Positions 45,745-54,791 of a stretch of DNA of 64,000 nucleotides are shown here, one piece after another (the stretch's first letter is position 1; the number at the start of each line of letters is the position of its first letter). Position numbers and translations under genes: made by a program. The notes beneath the pieces were generated by a model. That model worked only from the letters and a program-made list of their open reading frames with translations, ran no database searches and was not told the DNA's origin. This DNA comes from Brevibacterium sp. p3-SID960 (GTDB lineage: Bacteria > Actinomycetota > Actinomycetes > Actinomycetales > Brevibacteriaceae): NCBI RefSeq assembly GCF_025144725.1, contig NZ_JALXKS010000003.1, positions 50,291 to 114,290 of the forward strand, read 5' to 3'.

Positions 45745-46134
45745 TCATGTGTCACCGGACACGTCATCCTGAGCGTGGGCGGTGAGGATGAGCTCGCACA
45801 GCTCATGCGGGGCGATCTGCTCCGGTCAGTCCGGCGGCCCCCGACGTGCGCATCGACCCGGTCGATCGCCTGCCGGTACCCGCTGCCCATGAGCACGCTG
45901 AGGTGCCCGGTCTCATCGACACCGCAGCAGTACACGAACAGCACAGCGGCAGCCTGCTGCCCAGCCAGCATCGCGGCAGCATAGTCGGCGATCTCGGCAT
46001 CGACGCGACATAGCCGTGCGTCTCACCATCGCGGGCGATGATGCGGTGCTGGCCGGCCCACTGCTGCTTCAGCCGCCGCGCAGCTGCTCGGCGATGCGAA
46101 CATGGACAGGAGGGGACGGCATGCTGTTAGCCAT
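45745..46134 (-). pseudogene. Frame-broken small gene, unknown family
   Basis: An ATG at 46134 with a GGGAG ribosome-binding site opens a frame ([18 protein letters not shown]) that stops early. Sensible protein continues in the next frame (RLKQQWAGQHRIIARDGETHGYVA), then in another (DAEIADYAAAMLAGQQAAAV... MGSGYRQAIDRVDAHV), then back in the first frame (EQIAPHELCELILTAHAQDD) to a stop at 45745. Each junction fits the loss of one base, so three losses restore the frame over 390 bp. I do not recognise the protein. It is a decaying gene, or a place of assembly error. Confidence 0.55.
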
Positions 46135-46250
46135 ATCACTCCCAGGTGGCCGGTGTGATCCGCAGACGCGGCAGGTCGGCGGATTCGCTACCCTGGGAGC
46201 GGTACGAACAGCAGCCAGCCGTTCGCAGTCGACTCAAGGAGATATTTCAC

Positions 46251-47627
46251 GTGGCTTCGACATTGGATTCCGTCATCACCCTGGCCAAGCGGCGCGGGTT
46301 CGTCTTCCAGGCAGGAGACATCTACGGCGGATCCCGTTCCGCCTGGGACTACGGTCCGCTCGGCGTTGAGCTCAAGGAGAACATCAAGGCCCTGTGGTGG
46401 CAGGAGTTCGTCCGCGGGCGTGATGACATGGTCGGCCTCGACTCCTCGATCATCCTGCCCAAGCGCGTCTGGGAGGCCTCCGGTCACGTCGAGACCTTCG
46501 TCGACCCGCTCGTCGAGTCGCTGCACACCCACAAGCGCTACCGCGCCGATCACCTCATCGAGGCATACATCGCCAAGCACGGCCGCGAGCCGGAGAACGG
46601 GCTGGCCGATATCCGCGACCCGGAGACCGGCCAGGAGGGCAACTGGACCGAGCCCAAGCAGTTCTCCGGCCTCATGAAGACCTACCTCGGTGCCGTCGAC
46701 GACGAAGAGGGACTGCACTACCTGCGCCCGGAGACCGCACAGGGCATCTTCGTCAACTTCAACAACGTCGTCACCGCCAACCGCAAGAAGCCGCCGTTCG
46801 GCATCGGACAGATCGGCAAGGCGTTCCGCAACGAGATCACCCCGGGCAACTTCATCTTCCGCACCCGCGAGTTCGAGCAGATGGAGATCGAGTACTTCGT
46901 CCACCCCGACGACGCACCGCGGTTCTTCGACGAATGGGTCGAAGCCTGCTGGAACTGGTTCGTCGACCTCGGCGTCAGGGCAGAGAACATGCGCCGCTTC
47001 GACGTGCCCGACGGCGAACGCGCCCACTACTCGGCTGCCACCATCGACATCGAGTACAAGTTCGGCTTCCAGGGTGCGGCCTGGGGCGAGCTCATGGGCA
47101 TCGCCAACCGCACCGACTTCGACCTGTCGAACCACACCACACACTCCGGTCACAAGATGCAGTACTTCGACCAGGCCGCCGGCACCCGCTACACCCCGTA
47201 CGTCATCGAGCCGTCCTTCGGGCTGACCCGGTCGATGATGGCCTTCCTCGTCGACGCCTACACCGAGGACGAAGCCCCCAACACCAAGGGCGGCGTCGAC
47301 AAGCGCATCGTGCTCAAGCTCGACCCGCGCCTGGCCCCGGTCAAGGTCGCGGTGCTGCCGCTGAGCCGCAATGAGAAGCTCTCGCCGAAGGCCCGCGAGC
47401 TGGCAGCGAACCTGCGCAAGCGGTGGAACGTCGACTTCGACGACGCCGGGGCGATCGGGCGCCGCTACCGCCGCCAGGACGAGATCGGCACCCCGCTGTG
47501 CATCACCGTCGACTTCGACACCCTCGATGACAACGCGGTGACCGTCCGCCGCCGTGACGACATGAGCCAGGAGCGCATCGCCATCGACGAGGTCGTCTCC
47601 TACGTCGCCGGCGAACTGGGCGTCTGA
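46251..47627 (+). CDS. glyS: Glycine-tRNA ligase, homodimeric type
   Basis: A 458-residue class II aminoacyl-tRNA synthetase of the alpha2 (eukaryote-like, GlyQS/GRS1) type. Motif 1 region [19 protein letters not shown], motif 2 [21 protein letters not shown], motif 3 [10 protein letters not shown] and a C-terminal anticodon-binding domain (about 350-458, [12 protein letters not shown]) are present. It charges tRNA-Gly. The GTG at 46251 follows AAGGAG; an in-frame start at 46146 is not supported. A TACCCT hexamer at 46189-46194 may be its -10 box. It is divergent from the frame-broken gene. Confidence 0.96.
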   Translation: MASTLDSVITLAKRRGFVFQAGDIYGGSRSAWDYGPLGVELKENIKALWWQEFVRGRDDMVGLDSSIILPKRVWEASGHVETFVDPLVESLHTHKRYRADHLIEAYIAKHGREPENGLADIRDPETGQEGNWTEPKQFSGLMKTYLGAVDDEEGLHYLRPETAQGIFVNFNNVVTANRKKPPFGIGQIGKAFRNEITPGNFIFRTREFEQMEIEYFVHPDDAPRFFDEWVEACWNWFVDLGVRAENMRRFDVPDGERAHYSAATIDIEYKFGFQGAAWGELMGIANRTDFDLSNHTTHSGHKMQYFDQAAGTRYTPYVIEPSFGLTRSMMAFLVDAYTEDEAPNTKGGVDKRIVLKLDPRLAPVKVAVLPLSRNEKLSPKARELAANLRKRWNVDFDDAGAIGRRYRRQDEIGTPLCITVDFDTLDDNAVTVRRRDDMSQERIAIDEVVSYVAGELGV

Positions 47628-47674
47628 GCGTCATTCCCAGGCCCGCGGCGTCAGGACGCTGATTCCGCACCGCT

Positions 47675-48922
47675 ATGCACTACATCGCAGAAACACTGCC
47701 GCGCGCCTCACGACAGGCGTGGTCGGTCATGCTCGGGATGCTCATCCCGCTGGCTGTCCTGTCTGTCGTGGGGCTCGTGTGGCTCTGGCCGTCGTCTGCG
47801 GCCACCGATCGGTGGGATCCGGCGGCTCTGGCCGAGGGTGCCGAATTCACCTCCGGCACGGTCGAATCGATCGACCTGCGCGCCTGCCCGGACTACGAAT
47901 CCACCGGCTGTGGGGCCATTACCCTCGACACCGGGGAGCGCAGCGGCACGATGTACGCCCCGCCCGAGGCGATCAAGACCGGCATCGCAGCAGGCGACCG
48001 GATCAAGGTCATCGTCATGGACACTGCACAGACCGACCCGGTGGCCGACGCGATCACCGGCGGCGGTCAGGGATCCGGTGAGCAGGCCCCCGGCAGCGAC
48101 CCGACGAACGAGCCGACCGCTGCCGACTTCGTCTTCGTCGACTTCGACCGCACCATCTCCCTCGGGACCCTCGCCTTCGTCTACGCCGCCCTCGTCATAC
48201 TCGTCGCTGGGCTCAAAGGGCTGCGCGCGCTCATCGGCCTGGCACTGGCCTACGCCGTCATGGTGTGGTTCATGCTGCCGGCGGTGATGGACGGCAAACC
48301 GGCCGTGCTCGTCGGCATCACCGCGGCTGCGGTCATCATGTTCATCGTCCTGTACTTGGCGCACGGGTTCTCAGCCCGCACCACGACAGCCCTGCTCGGG
48401 ACTCTGTTCGGCATCCTCATCACCGGGGTGCTCGGCGCGCTGTGGACGGACTGGTCGAAGCTTGCCGGCATCTACACCGAGGAGACCTACATCCTCGCCT
48501 GGACCGACGGGCTGTCAATGGCCGACCTCGTCGTGTGCGCGATCCTCATCGCCGGCCTCGGCGTGCTCAACGACGTCACCATCACCCAGGCGGCCGCCGT
48601 GTGGGAGCTGGCCGCCTCCCGTCCCGAGGCATCCCGCCGGGAGATCTTCACCTCGGCGATGCGGATCGGCCGCGACCACATCGCCTCAACCGTCTACACC
48701 ATCGCCTTCGCCCACGCCGGAGGCGCGCTGACCGTGCTGCTGCTCGTCGCCGCCTCCTCCCGGCCGTTCCTCGAATCGCTCACGCTCGGCGAACAGGCGA
48801 TCTCCGTCGTCTCCACCCTGGTGACCTCGATCGGCCTCGTCATCGCGATCCCAGCGACCACTCTCATCGCCGTGCTGGTGGTGCGCTCAGGCACCAGCGC
48901 GTACTCCGCTGCAGAGCCCTGA
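47675..48922 (+). CDS. YibE/F family membrane protein
   Basis: A 415-residue protein: an N-terminal membrane helix (about 16-40), an extracytoplasmic domain with two cysteines (ACPDYESTGCGA) and a Gly/Pro linker, then about seven membrane helices from residue 165. The motif GLGVLNDVTITQAAAVWEL and the later IAFAHAGGALTVLLL are YibE/F signatures. Its transport substrate or role is unknown. No good ribosome-binding site precedes 47675, so the true start may be a few codons further in (for example 47729). Confidence 0.83.
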   Translation: MHYIAETLPRASRQAWSVMLGMLIPLAVLSVVGLVWLWPSSAATDRWDPAALAEGAEFTSGTVESIDLRACPDYESTGCGAITLDTGERSGTMYAPPEAIKTGIAAGDRIKVIVMDTAQTDPVADAITGGGQGSGEQAPGSDPTNEPTAADFVFVDFDRTISLGTLAFVYAALVILVAGLKGLRALIGLALAYAVMVWFMLPAVMDGKPAVLVGITAAAVIMFIVLYLAHGFSARTTTALLGTLFGILITGVLGALWTDWSKLAGIYTEETYILAWTDGLSMADLVVCAILIAGLGVLNDVTITQAAAVWELAASRPEASRREIFTSAMRIGRDHIASTVYTIAFAHAGGALTVLLLVAASSRPFLESLTLGEQAISVVSTLVTSIGLVIAIPATTLIAVLVVRSGTSAYSAAEP

Positions 48923-49061
48923 ATCTGAGATAGGCTGTCATCCGACAGGCGCATCCGCCTCCTGAGGCGTATCCCCGGCTCGGACCTGGATGCACTGCTC
49001 GAACCCGGCGCCAGACAGCGCTGTCGGCGCCGCACCGGACCCGAGACGGAAGTGAGCACTG

Positions 49062-50375
49062 ATGACTCCCGCATCGCACATGATGACCCAGGCGCCGGCC
49101 GAACCGGTTGTCACCACCACCTCCGATGCGGCCGTCGACCCGACGGCTGCGGTCAGGCAGCTCGGTGACGTGTCGCTGCCGCTGGCCCGCCGCACCCGCG
49201 GCTGGACCGGATCGGTCATCGATGCCTCCGTCTCCCTGCTGGCCTCGCGCACCAACGACATCGTCCGCTTCGGCATGGGCGCGCCGGCCGAACAGGTCGT
49301 CCCGGCTGCTGACTTCGCCGAGATCCTCGGGACGATGACCGACCCGAGCTCCTACACCTACGGCCCGACCGAAGGCGAGACCGAGCTCATCAACGCGATC
49401 TGCGCATCAGAGGACCTCACCGGCCCACGCACAGTCGATCCCAACCGCATCATCGTCACCAGTGGCGGCATGCAGGGCCTCGACCTGGCCTACAAGATGT
49501 TCGTCAACGACGGCGACCTCGTCGCCGTCGAATCCCCGACCTACACCAACGGGACCTCCACCGCACTGAGTTACGCCGCCGAGGTGCTGCAGATCCCCGT
49601 CGACGACGACGGCATGGACGTCGAGCGCCTCGCCCGCGACGTCGCGACCCTCGGCCGCACACCGACGGCCATCTACGTCATCCCGAACTTCCAGAACCCC
49701 TCGGGTGTCACGATGAGCCTGGCACGCCGCCAGCGGCTGCTCGAACTGGCCCACGAGTGGAACAGCGTCATCATCGACGACGACCCGTACGGTTCGCTGC
49801 GGTTCTCCGGTGAGTACATCCCCAGCTTCGCCGAACTCAGCCCAGACGACCCGCTGGTGTTCTCCGCCCGCTCGTTCTCCAAGATCATTGCACCGGGCCT
49901 GCGCGTCGGCTGGGTCGAGGTCGACCCGGCACTCCGGCAGCTGCTCATCAACGTCCGACAGGCGATGGACGCCTCGGCCTCGGTGCCCAGCCAGCAGCTC
50001 GTGGCCCACTACCTCACCCGCGGCGGCTTCACCGAGCACCTCGACATGCTGCGCACCGCCTACCACCGGCGCAAGGACGCGATGCTCGAAGCTGCCGCCG
50101 AGCACCTCGCCGGCCGGGTCGAACTGACCAACCCCGACGGCGGATTCTTCCTGTGGGCGACTCTCGTCGGCGACGCCGCCGGCATCGACGCCCGCGAACT
50201 GTTCGAGACCGCCCTGGACGAGGGTGTGGCCTTCATCCCCGGCGAGGCGTTCTCACCGGCCGGTGAGTTCTCGAACGCCATGCGCCTGTGCTTCGCATCC
50301 TCGACCGTCGAGCGGATCCACGAGGGCATTGCCCGACTCGGCCGCGCGATCGAGGTGCAGCTCTCCCGCAGCTGA
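49062..50375 (+). CDS. PLP-dependent aminotransferase, class I/II (MocR-domain/LysN-like)
   Basis: A 437-residue fold-type I aminotransferase without a DNA-binding domain. The PLP Lys lies in SFSKIIAPGLRVGW; SGGMQGLDLAYKMF, YVIPNFQNPSGVTMS and DDDPYGSLRFSGE are family motifs. The closest named type is 2-aminoadipate/aromatic (LysN/ARO8-like) transaminase, but the amino acid used is not determined. GGAAGTGAG precedes the ATG. It ends 2 bp from the stop of the convergent permease gene. Confidence 0.85.
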   Translation: MTPASHMMTQAPAEPVVTTTSDAAVDPTAAVRQLGDVSLPLARRTRGWTGSVIDASVSLLASRTNDIVRFGMGAPAEQVVPAADFAEILGTMTDPSSYTYGPTEGETELINAICASEDLTGPRTVDPNRIIVTSGGMQGLDLAYKMFVNDGDLVAVESPTYTNGTSTALSYAAEVLQIPVDDDGMDVERLARDVATLGRTPTAIYVIPNFQNPSGVTMSLARRQRLLELAHEWNSVIIDDDPYGSLRFSGEYIPSFAELSPDDPLVFSARSFSKIIAPGLRVGWVEVDPALRQLLINVRQAMDASASVPSQQLVAHYLTRGGFTEHLDMLRTAYHRRKDAMLEAAAEHLAGRVELTNPDGGFFLWATLVGDAAGIDARELFETALDEGVAFIPGEAFSPAGEFSNAMRLCFASSTVERIHEGIARLGRAIEVQLSRS

Positions 50376-50377
50376 GC

Positions 50378-51832
50378 TCACAGCAGCTGCAGCACCACAC
50401 CGATGAGCGCTGCGGTGCCGGAGGCAGTCAGCAGCGACCAGATGAGCACGCTGCGCTCCAACTGGGCCAGCTGCACACCAGCTGGAGGAGCTGGACTGCC
50501 GTCAGCGGCGGTGGTGGCCGCCAGACTGAGCGCCAGAGCCACACGCGGCGGTGTGGCCAGAGCGGCAAAGGATCCGGCGACATTGCTCATCGCCACCGCC
50601 GGCAGCAGCCCGGTGCCGGTCGTGGCGGCCATCGCCCCGACCGTCGAGGCGAACATCGCGTTCGCCCCGGTATTCGACCCGGTCAGCACCGAACCGAGCG
50701 CAGTGAGCGCCGGTGCGAAGCCGATGCCGATCCGCGCCAGCCCGGCGCCGATCACCTCGGTCATCCCGGTGTCGGTCATGAGCCAGCCCAGCAGCATGAA
50801 ACCGGCCGTGGCCACCCCGACCGGAATCCACGCACGCGCCGCGGCGCCCACCACCTCGGTGACGGGTGCCCTGGCGGCGAGCATGCGGCCAGCGACCGCA
50901 CACGCGATCGCCAGCCACACCGGCGGTGTGGACAGCAGCGCCGTCACCGGAGACGGCCAGAGGGCCGCCGCACCGCTGGCGAACAGCAGCCCGACGGTGA
51001 GCACCGTGTAGGGGAGCAGGGCCGGGGCCAGCCGGCCCGGCGACGGTTCAGGCCGGCTGCGGCGGCTGATGAGACAGCCGGCGAGCAGGACGGCGACGAC
51101 GAGCAGCGAGCCGAGCACACCGGCCAGGGGAGTGCCGATGAGCATGTTCGCTGTCAGGATGCCACCCCACAGGCAGACGGCGGCCGTGACGAGGCCGAGG
51201 AGACCCGGCGGGCTCCGCCACGCGCGGGTGAAGGCGGCCGTGAGCGCGCAGACGATGGCGACCGGCACTGCATTCGCCCATGCTGAGCCGACACCGAGCT
51301 CCTGGAGACCGAGCCCGGTCAGCTGTGCGGCGACCGCGGTGCCCGGTCCGAGCGCGCCCCAGGGCACGGCGACGAGGCCGAGCAGACCGAGGAATGCAGA
51401 GGTGCGGATCGAGAATCCCAGCCTGCGCAGCAGCGGGATCCCGGCGGTCAGTCCGATGCCGTAGCCGGTGACCGATTCGACGAAGGGCACCACACCGAAG
51501 ACGATGAGCCCGGCCCCGACGACCGGGTCGGGCAGCAGGCTGCGGATGCGCGCAGAGACCGTCTGCAGCGCACCGATCGCCTCCAGCAGCTGAGCGAGCA
51601 CCATCCCGAACAGCAGGATCGCCAGCACCTCGACGGCCAGCACGGCAAGGTCGAGGGACTCGGCGGCTGTCAGCTGCCCGAAATGCAGAGAGATGCCGGG
51701 AACCGCGGCGGCGACGACTGCGCACAGCAGCGCCGCACCGGCTCCGCCGAGGGCAGCGACGAGCGTGCCGCGACCGGCGATGAGCACAGCCACGGCAACG
51801 GCGATCGGTACGATGCTCAGCAGTGTCGTCAT
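50378..51832 (-). CDS. lctP: L-lactate permease family transporter
   Basis: A 484-residue membrane protein with about 12-14 helices. VPFVESVTGYGIGLTAGIPLL and the late motif LTGSNTGANAMFASTVGAM are typical of the lactate permease family, which imports lactate (and glycolate) with protons. It is a little shorter than E. coli LldP (about 550). The ATG has no ribosome-binding site; TAGCGT (51843-51848) 10 nt upstream suggests a very short leader. No lactate dehydrogenase is adjacent. Confidence 0.85.
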   Translation of the reverse strand: MTTLLSIVPIAVAVAVLIAGRGTLVAALGGAGAALLCAVVAAAVPGISLHFGQLTAAESLDLAVLAVEVLAILLFGMVLAQLLEAIGALQTVSARIRSLLPDPVVGAGLIVFGVVPFVESVTGYGIGLTAGIPLLRRLGFSIRTSAFLGLLGLVAVPWGALGPGTAVAAQLTGLGLQELGVGSAWANAVPVAIVCALTAAFTRAWRSPPGLLGLVTAAVCLWGGILTANMLIGTPLAGVLGSLLVVAVLLAGCLISRRSRPEPSPGRLAPALLPYTVLTVGLLFASGAAALWPSPVTALLSTPPVWLAIACAVAGRMLAARAPVTEVVGAAARAWIPVGVATAGFMLLGWLMTDTGMTEVIGAGLARIGIGFAPALTALGSVLTGSNTGANAMFASTVGAMAATTGTGLLPAVAMSNVAGSFAALATPPRVALALSLAATTAADGSPAPPAGVQLAQLERSVLIWSLLTASGTAALIGVVLQLL

Positions 51833-51860
51833 ACGTCAGGGAACGCTACCAGGAGGTCCG

Positions 51861-52154
51861 ATGAGTGCCGCAGAAGCAGAGCCCGCCGCACAGCTGGCTG
51901 CGATGGGCTGTTCGTGCACCAGGCACGGTTCCAGCCTCGTCTTCGAACGTGCTGGTACACAGACACCCGCGGCGCGACGGGCCCGAGGGCTTCGGCGTCT
52001 ATCCGATCTGACTGCCTGTCTGACTGCCCGGTACCATCGGTGCCCTGGCCGGATGCGGACTGAAATGCGGACCCGATTTCGCACAGTCGGGGCCCACTTG
52101 GTACATATAACGGATGACTTCCGCCCGGACCTCCGCCGGTCAGCGTGCCGATGA
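51861..52154 (+). CDS. Possible small ORF with strong ribosome-binding site
   Basis: A 97-codon frame whose ATG at 51861 is preceded by AGGAGG at ideal spacing. The start (AAMGCSCTRHGSSLVFERAG) looks protein-like, but the remainder is Arg-rich with no family match, and the 3' end overlaps the next transporter start by 41 bp. It could be a real small protein, the broken remnant of a longer one, or chance. Confidence 0.25.
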   Translation: MSAAEAEPAAQLAAMGCSCTRHGSSLVFERAGTQTPAARRARGLRRLSDLTACLTARYHRCPGRMRTEMRTRFRTVGAHLVHITDDFRPDLRRSACR

Positions 52155-53502
52155 CCGCCCAGATTCCGCAGCCGCAGGCCAGCCGGCTGCCGATGCTCCG
52201 CTGCGCCCGGCCGCCCGCCGCGCCATCGTCGCCTCTGTCATCGGCACCCTCATCGAATGGTATGACTACGCCCTCTACGGTGCCGCCGCCGGCCTGATCA
52301 TCGGCCCGCTGTTCTTCCCCGACTCGGTCTCCGGGGCAGGCCAACTCTCCGCTCTGGCGACCTTCGCCGTCGGCTTCCTCGCCCGGCCCGTCGGCGGGAT
52401 CGTCATCGGTCACATCGGCGACCGGCACGGCCGCCGGCCGGCGATGATCCTCACGATCGTGCTCATGGCGGTCGCCACCGTGGCCATCGGCCTGCTGCCC
52501 ACCGCAGCCGCCGTCGGCGTGTTCGCCCCGATCCTGCTCGTGATCTTCCGGTTCCTGCAGGGCTTCGGCGCTGGTGCCGAGCTGTCAGGGGCGACGACGA
52601 TGGTCGCCGAATACGTGCCCGTCCACCGGCGCGGTTTCTTTACCTCGCTGGTGCTGTGCGCCCCACCGGCTGGCATCGTGCTTGCCACCGCGGCCTTCTA
52701 CCTCGCCTCCTCCGGCATGGCCGAGGAGACATTCATGTCGATCGGGTGGCGACTGCCGTTCCTCGCCTCGGTCCTGCTGTTCTTCGTCGCGATCTACATC
52801 CGCGCCAAGCTCGAAGAGACCCCCGAATACACCTCGGCGATGGAGCGGCAGGCCACCCGCGCTCCCAAAGTGCCGCTGCTGGCGCTGCTCGCGGCCGACT
52901 GGCGCGGCGTGCTCGCCGGGTTCCTCAGCCTCACCGGCCACAACGCACTCAACTACGGCATGGCCGTGTTCTCCATCGGCTACCTGGTGGGCACCGGGAT
53001 GCCGCAGACCCACGCGCTCGGCGCGGTCACCCTCGGCACTCTCGCGGCGATCATCCTCACCCCGCTCGGTGGCAGCCTCGCCGACCGGTTCGGCGCCGGC
53101 ACCGTCATGGGCTGGGCCTCGGTCATCGGCGCACTGTACGCCTTCCCGTTCCTGTGGCTGCTCTCGCAGGGCACCTTCACAACCGCGCTCATCGCTATCG
53201 CGATCGGCTACGGGCTCGTGATCTCCGGCACCTCGGGCTCACAGGGGGCGTTCCTGGCCAACCTGTTCCCCACTCGCCACCGGTTCTCCGCGATGGCCCT
53301 GGCGCGCGAGGCCAACGGCGCGCTCATCGCCGGCTTCTCACCGGTCATCCTCGCCGGGCTCGTCGCCTGGGCGAACGGTGCGATCACCGCCGCCGCCGGC
53401 TACCTGGTGGCCTGCTGCCTGCTGAGTGCGGCAGCGATCTTCCTCGCCTCGCTCGGCCGCCGCCGAGGCGTGGCCCGGGATCGGGAGGCGATCGCCGGCT
53501 GA
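52114..53502 (+). CDS. MHS-family metabolite:H+ symporter (MFS)
   Basis: A 462-residue MFS transporter with 12 helices. The TM1 motif VIGTLIEWYDYALYG is the hallmark of the metabolite:H+ symporter group (ShiA/ProP/KgtP type), and GHIGDRHGRRPAM is the MFS loop 2-3 motif. Such proteins import organic acids or osmolytes; the substrate cannot be given. About 30 hydrophilic residues precede TM1. The ATG at 52114 has no good ribosome-binding site. A 16-bp palindrome follows the stop. Confidence 0.87.
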   Translation: MTSARTSAGQRADDRPDSAAAGQPAADAPLRPAARRAIVASVIGTLIEWYDYALYGAAAGLIIGPLFFPDSVSGAGQLSALATFAVGFLARPVGGIVIGHIGDRHGRRPAMILTIVLMAVATVAIGLLPTAAAVGVFAPILLVIFRFLQGFGAGAELSGATTMVAEYVPVHRRGFFTSLVLCAPPAGIVLATAAFYLASSGMAEETFMSIGWRLPFLASVLLFFVAIYIRAKLEETPEYTSAMERQATRAPKVPLLALLAADWRGVLAGFLSLTGHNALNYGMAVFSIGYLVGTGMPQTHALGAVTLGTLAAIILTPLGGSLADRFGAGTVMGWASVIGALYAFPFLWLLSQGTFTTALIAIAIGYGLVISGTSGSQGAFLANLFPTRHRFSAMALAREANGALIAGFSPVILAGLVAWANGAITAAAGYLVACCLLSAAAIFLASLGRRRGVARDREAIAG

Positions 53503-53512
53503 CGAGACGGCC

Positions 53513-53528
53513 GGGTGCCCGGGCACCC
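53513..53528 (+). terminator. Palindromic terminator after MHS transporter
   Basis: Perfect 16-bp palindrome GGGTGCCCGGGCACCC, 10 bp after the stop; it can fold as a 5-bp stem with CCCGGG loop. Nearby, GCAGCCGAT occurs twice in a row. Confidence 0.5.
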
Positions 53529-53597
53529 ATCCACCGCAGCCGATGCAGCCGATGCCAGGCGTCCACACCCGCGGTGATTCCGGTTTGACTGTCTGGG

Positions 53598-53603
53598 GAT
53601 AAT
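53598..53603 (+). promoter_or_regulatory. -10 box of dusB-dgt-dnaG operon
   Basis: GATAAT lies 6 nt before GTG 53610 (3 nt before GTG 53607), suggesting a leaderless mRNA beginning at the second GTG. Confidence 0.45.
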
Positions 53604-53606
53604 AGG

Positions 53607-54791
53607 GTGGTGACGACCATGACCACGACCTCTCTGCAGACCACTGGCGCGCCGGCGCTGCGCATCGGCGACATCCAGCTCGACTCGCCCGTAGTGCTCG
53701 CCCCGATGGCAGGCATCACGAACACCGCCTTCCGTCGCCTGTGCCGCGAATACGGCGCCGGGCTCTATGTCACCGAGATGGTGACGAGCCGTGCGCTCGT
53801 CGAACGCTCTCCCAAGAGCATGCGGATCATCCAGCACGAACCCTATGAGGTTCCGCGCTCGGTGCAGCTCTACGGTGTCGATCCCGTCACCATCGGTCAG
53901 GCTGTGCGGATGCTCGTCGACGAGGACCGCGCCGACCACATCGACCTCAACTTCGGCTGCCCCGTCCCCAAGGTCACCCGCAAAGGCGGCGGTTCAGCGC
54001 TGCCCTGGAAGCTCGACCTGTTCACCGATATCGTCACCACTGCTGTGCGCGAAGCCAGCCGTGGGGACATCCCGCTGACGATCAAGATGCGCAAGGGCAT
54101 CGACGCCGACCACCTCACCTACCTCGACGCCGGCCGGATCGCTGCCGAGGCAGGCGTGGCAGCGATGACCCTGCACGGCCGAACATCTGCCGACCTGTAC
54201 TCCGGCACCGCCGACTGGGAGGCCATCGCCCGCCTCAAGGACCTCATCGGCGACGCCGTCCCGGTGCTGGGCAACGGCGATATCTTCGCCGCCGAGGACG
54301 CGGTCGACATGATGGCCCAGACCGGCTGCGACGGCGTCGTCATCGGCCGCGGCTGCCAGGGCCGGCCGTGGCTCTTCGGTGACCTCGCCGCAGCACTCAA
54401 CGGCAGCGATGAGCGCATCCGCCCGAACCTCGGCCAGGTCGCCGATGTCGTCTACATCCACGGCGTCTACCTCACCGAGTACTACGACGACGAGTTCTAC
54501 GGCGTGCGCGACCTGCGCAAGCACATCGCCTGGTACTTCAAGGGCTACCCGGTCGGCGGGCAGGCCCGCCGCAAGCTCGCGATGGTCTCCTCCCTGGCTG
54601 AGCTGCGCGGACTGCTCGACGAACTCGACCGTGACGCACCCTACCCCGGTGCCGATGCCGAAGGCTCGCGCGGACGCACCACCCGCCCGAAGCGGCCCCA
54701 CCTGCCTGAGGGCTGGCTCGACTCGCGGGAGCTGAACCCGGAGCGTTCCGCGGAGCTCGCCGAGGCCGAACTCGACGTCTCAGGAGGATGA
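53607..54791 (+). CDS. dusB: tRNA-dihydrouridine synthase
   Basis: A 394-residue FMN enzyme reducing uridine to dihydrouridine in tRNA D-loops. The FMN-site start VVLAPMAGITNTAFRRLC, the catalytic Cys (C118) in NFGCPVPKVTRKGGGSAL, and VIGRGCQGRPWLF are DusB signatures. The exact start is uncertain: GTG 53607, GTG 53610 and ATG 53619 are in frame, and the -10 position favours 53610. It heads the dusB-dgt-dnaG operon; its stop overlaps the dgt start (ATGA). Confidence 0.94.
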   Translation: MVTTMTTTSLQTTGAPALRIGDIQLDSPVVLAPMAGITNTAFRRLCREYGAGLYVTEMVTSRALVERSPKSMRIIQHEPYEVPRSVQLYGVDPVTIGQAVRMLVDEDRADHIDLNFGCPVPKVTRKGGGSALPWKLDLFTDIVTTAVREASRGDIPLTIKMRKGIDADHLTYLDAGRIAAEAGVAAMTLHGRTSADLYSGTADWEAIARLKDLIGDAVPVLGNGDIFAAEDAVDMMAQTGCDGVVIGRGCQGRPWLFGDLAAALNGSDERIRPNLGQVADVVYIHGVYLTEYYDDEFYGVRDLRKHIAWYFKGYPVGGQARRKLAMVSSLAELRGLLDELDRDAPYPGADAEGSRGRTTRPKRPHLPEGWLDSRELNPERSAELAEAELDVSGG

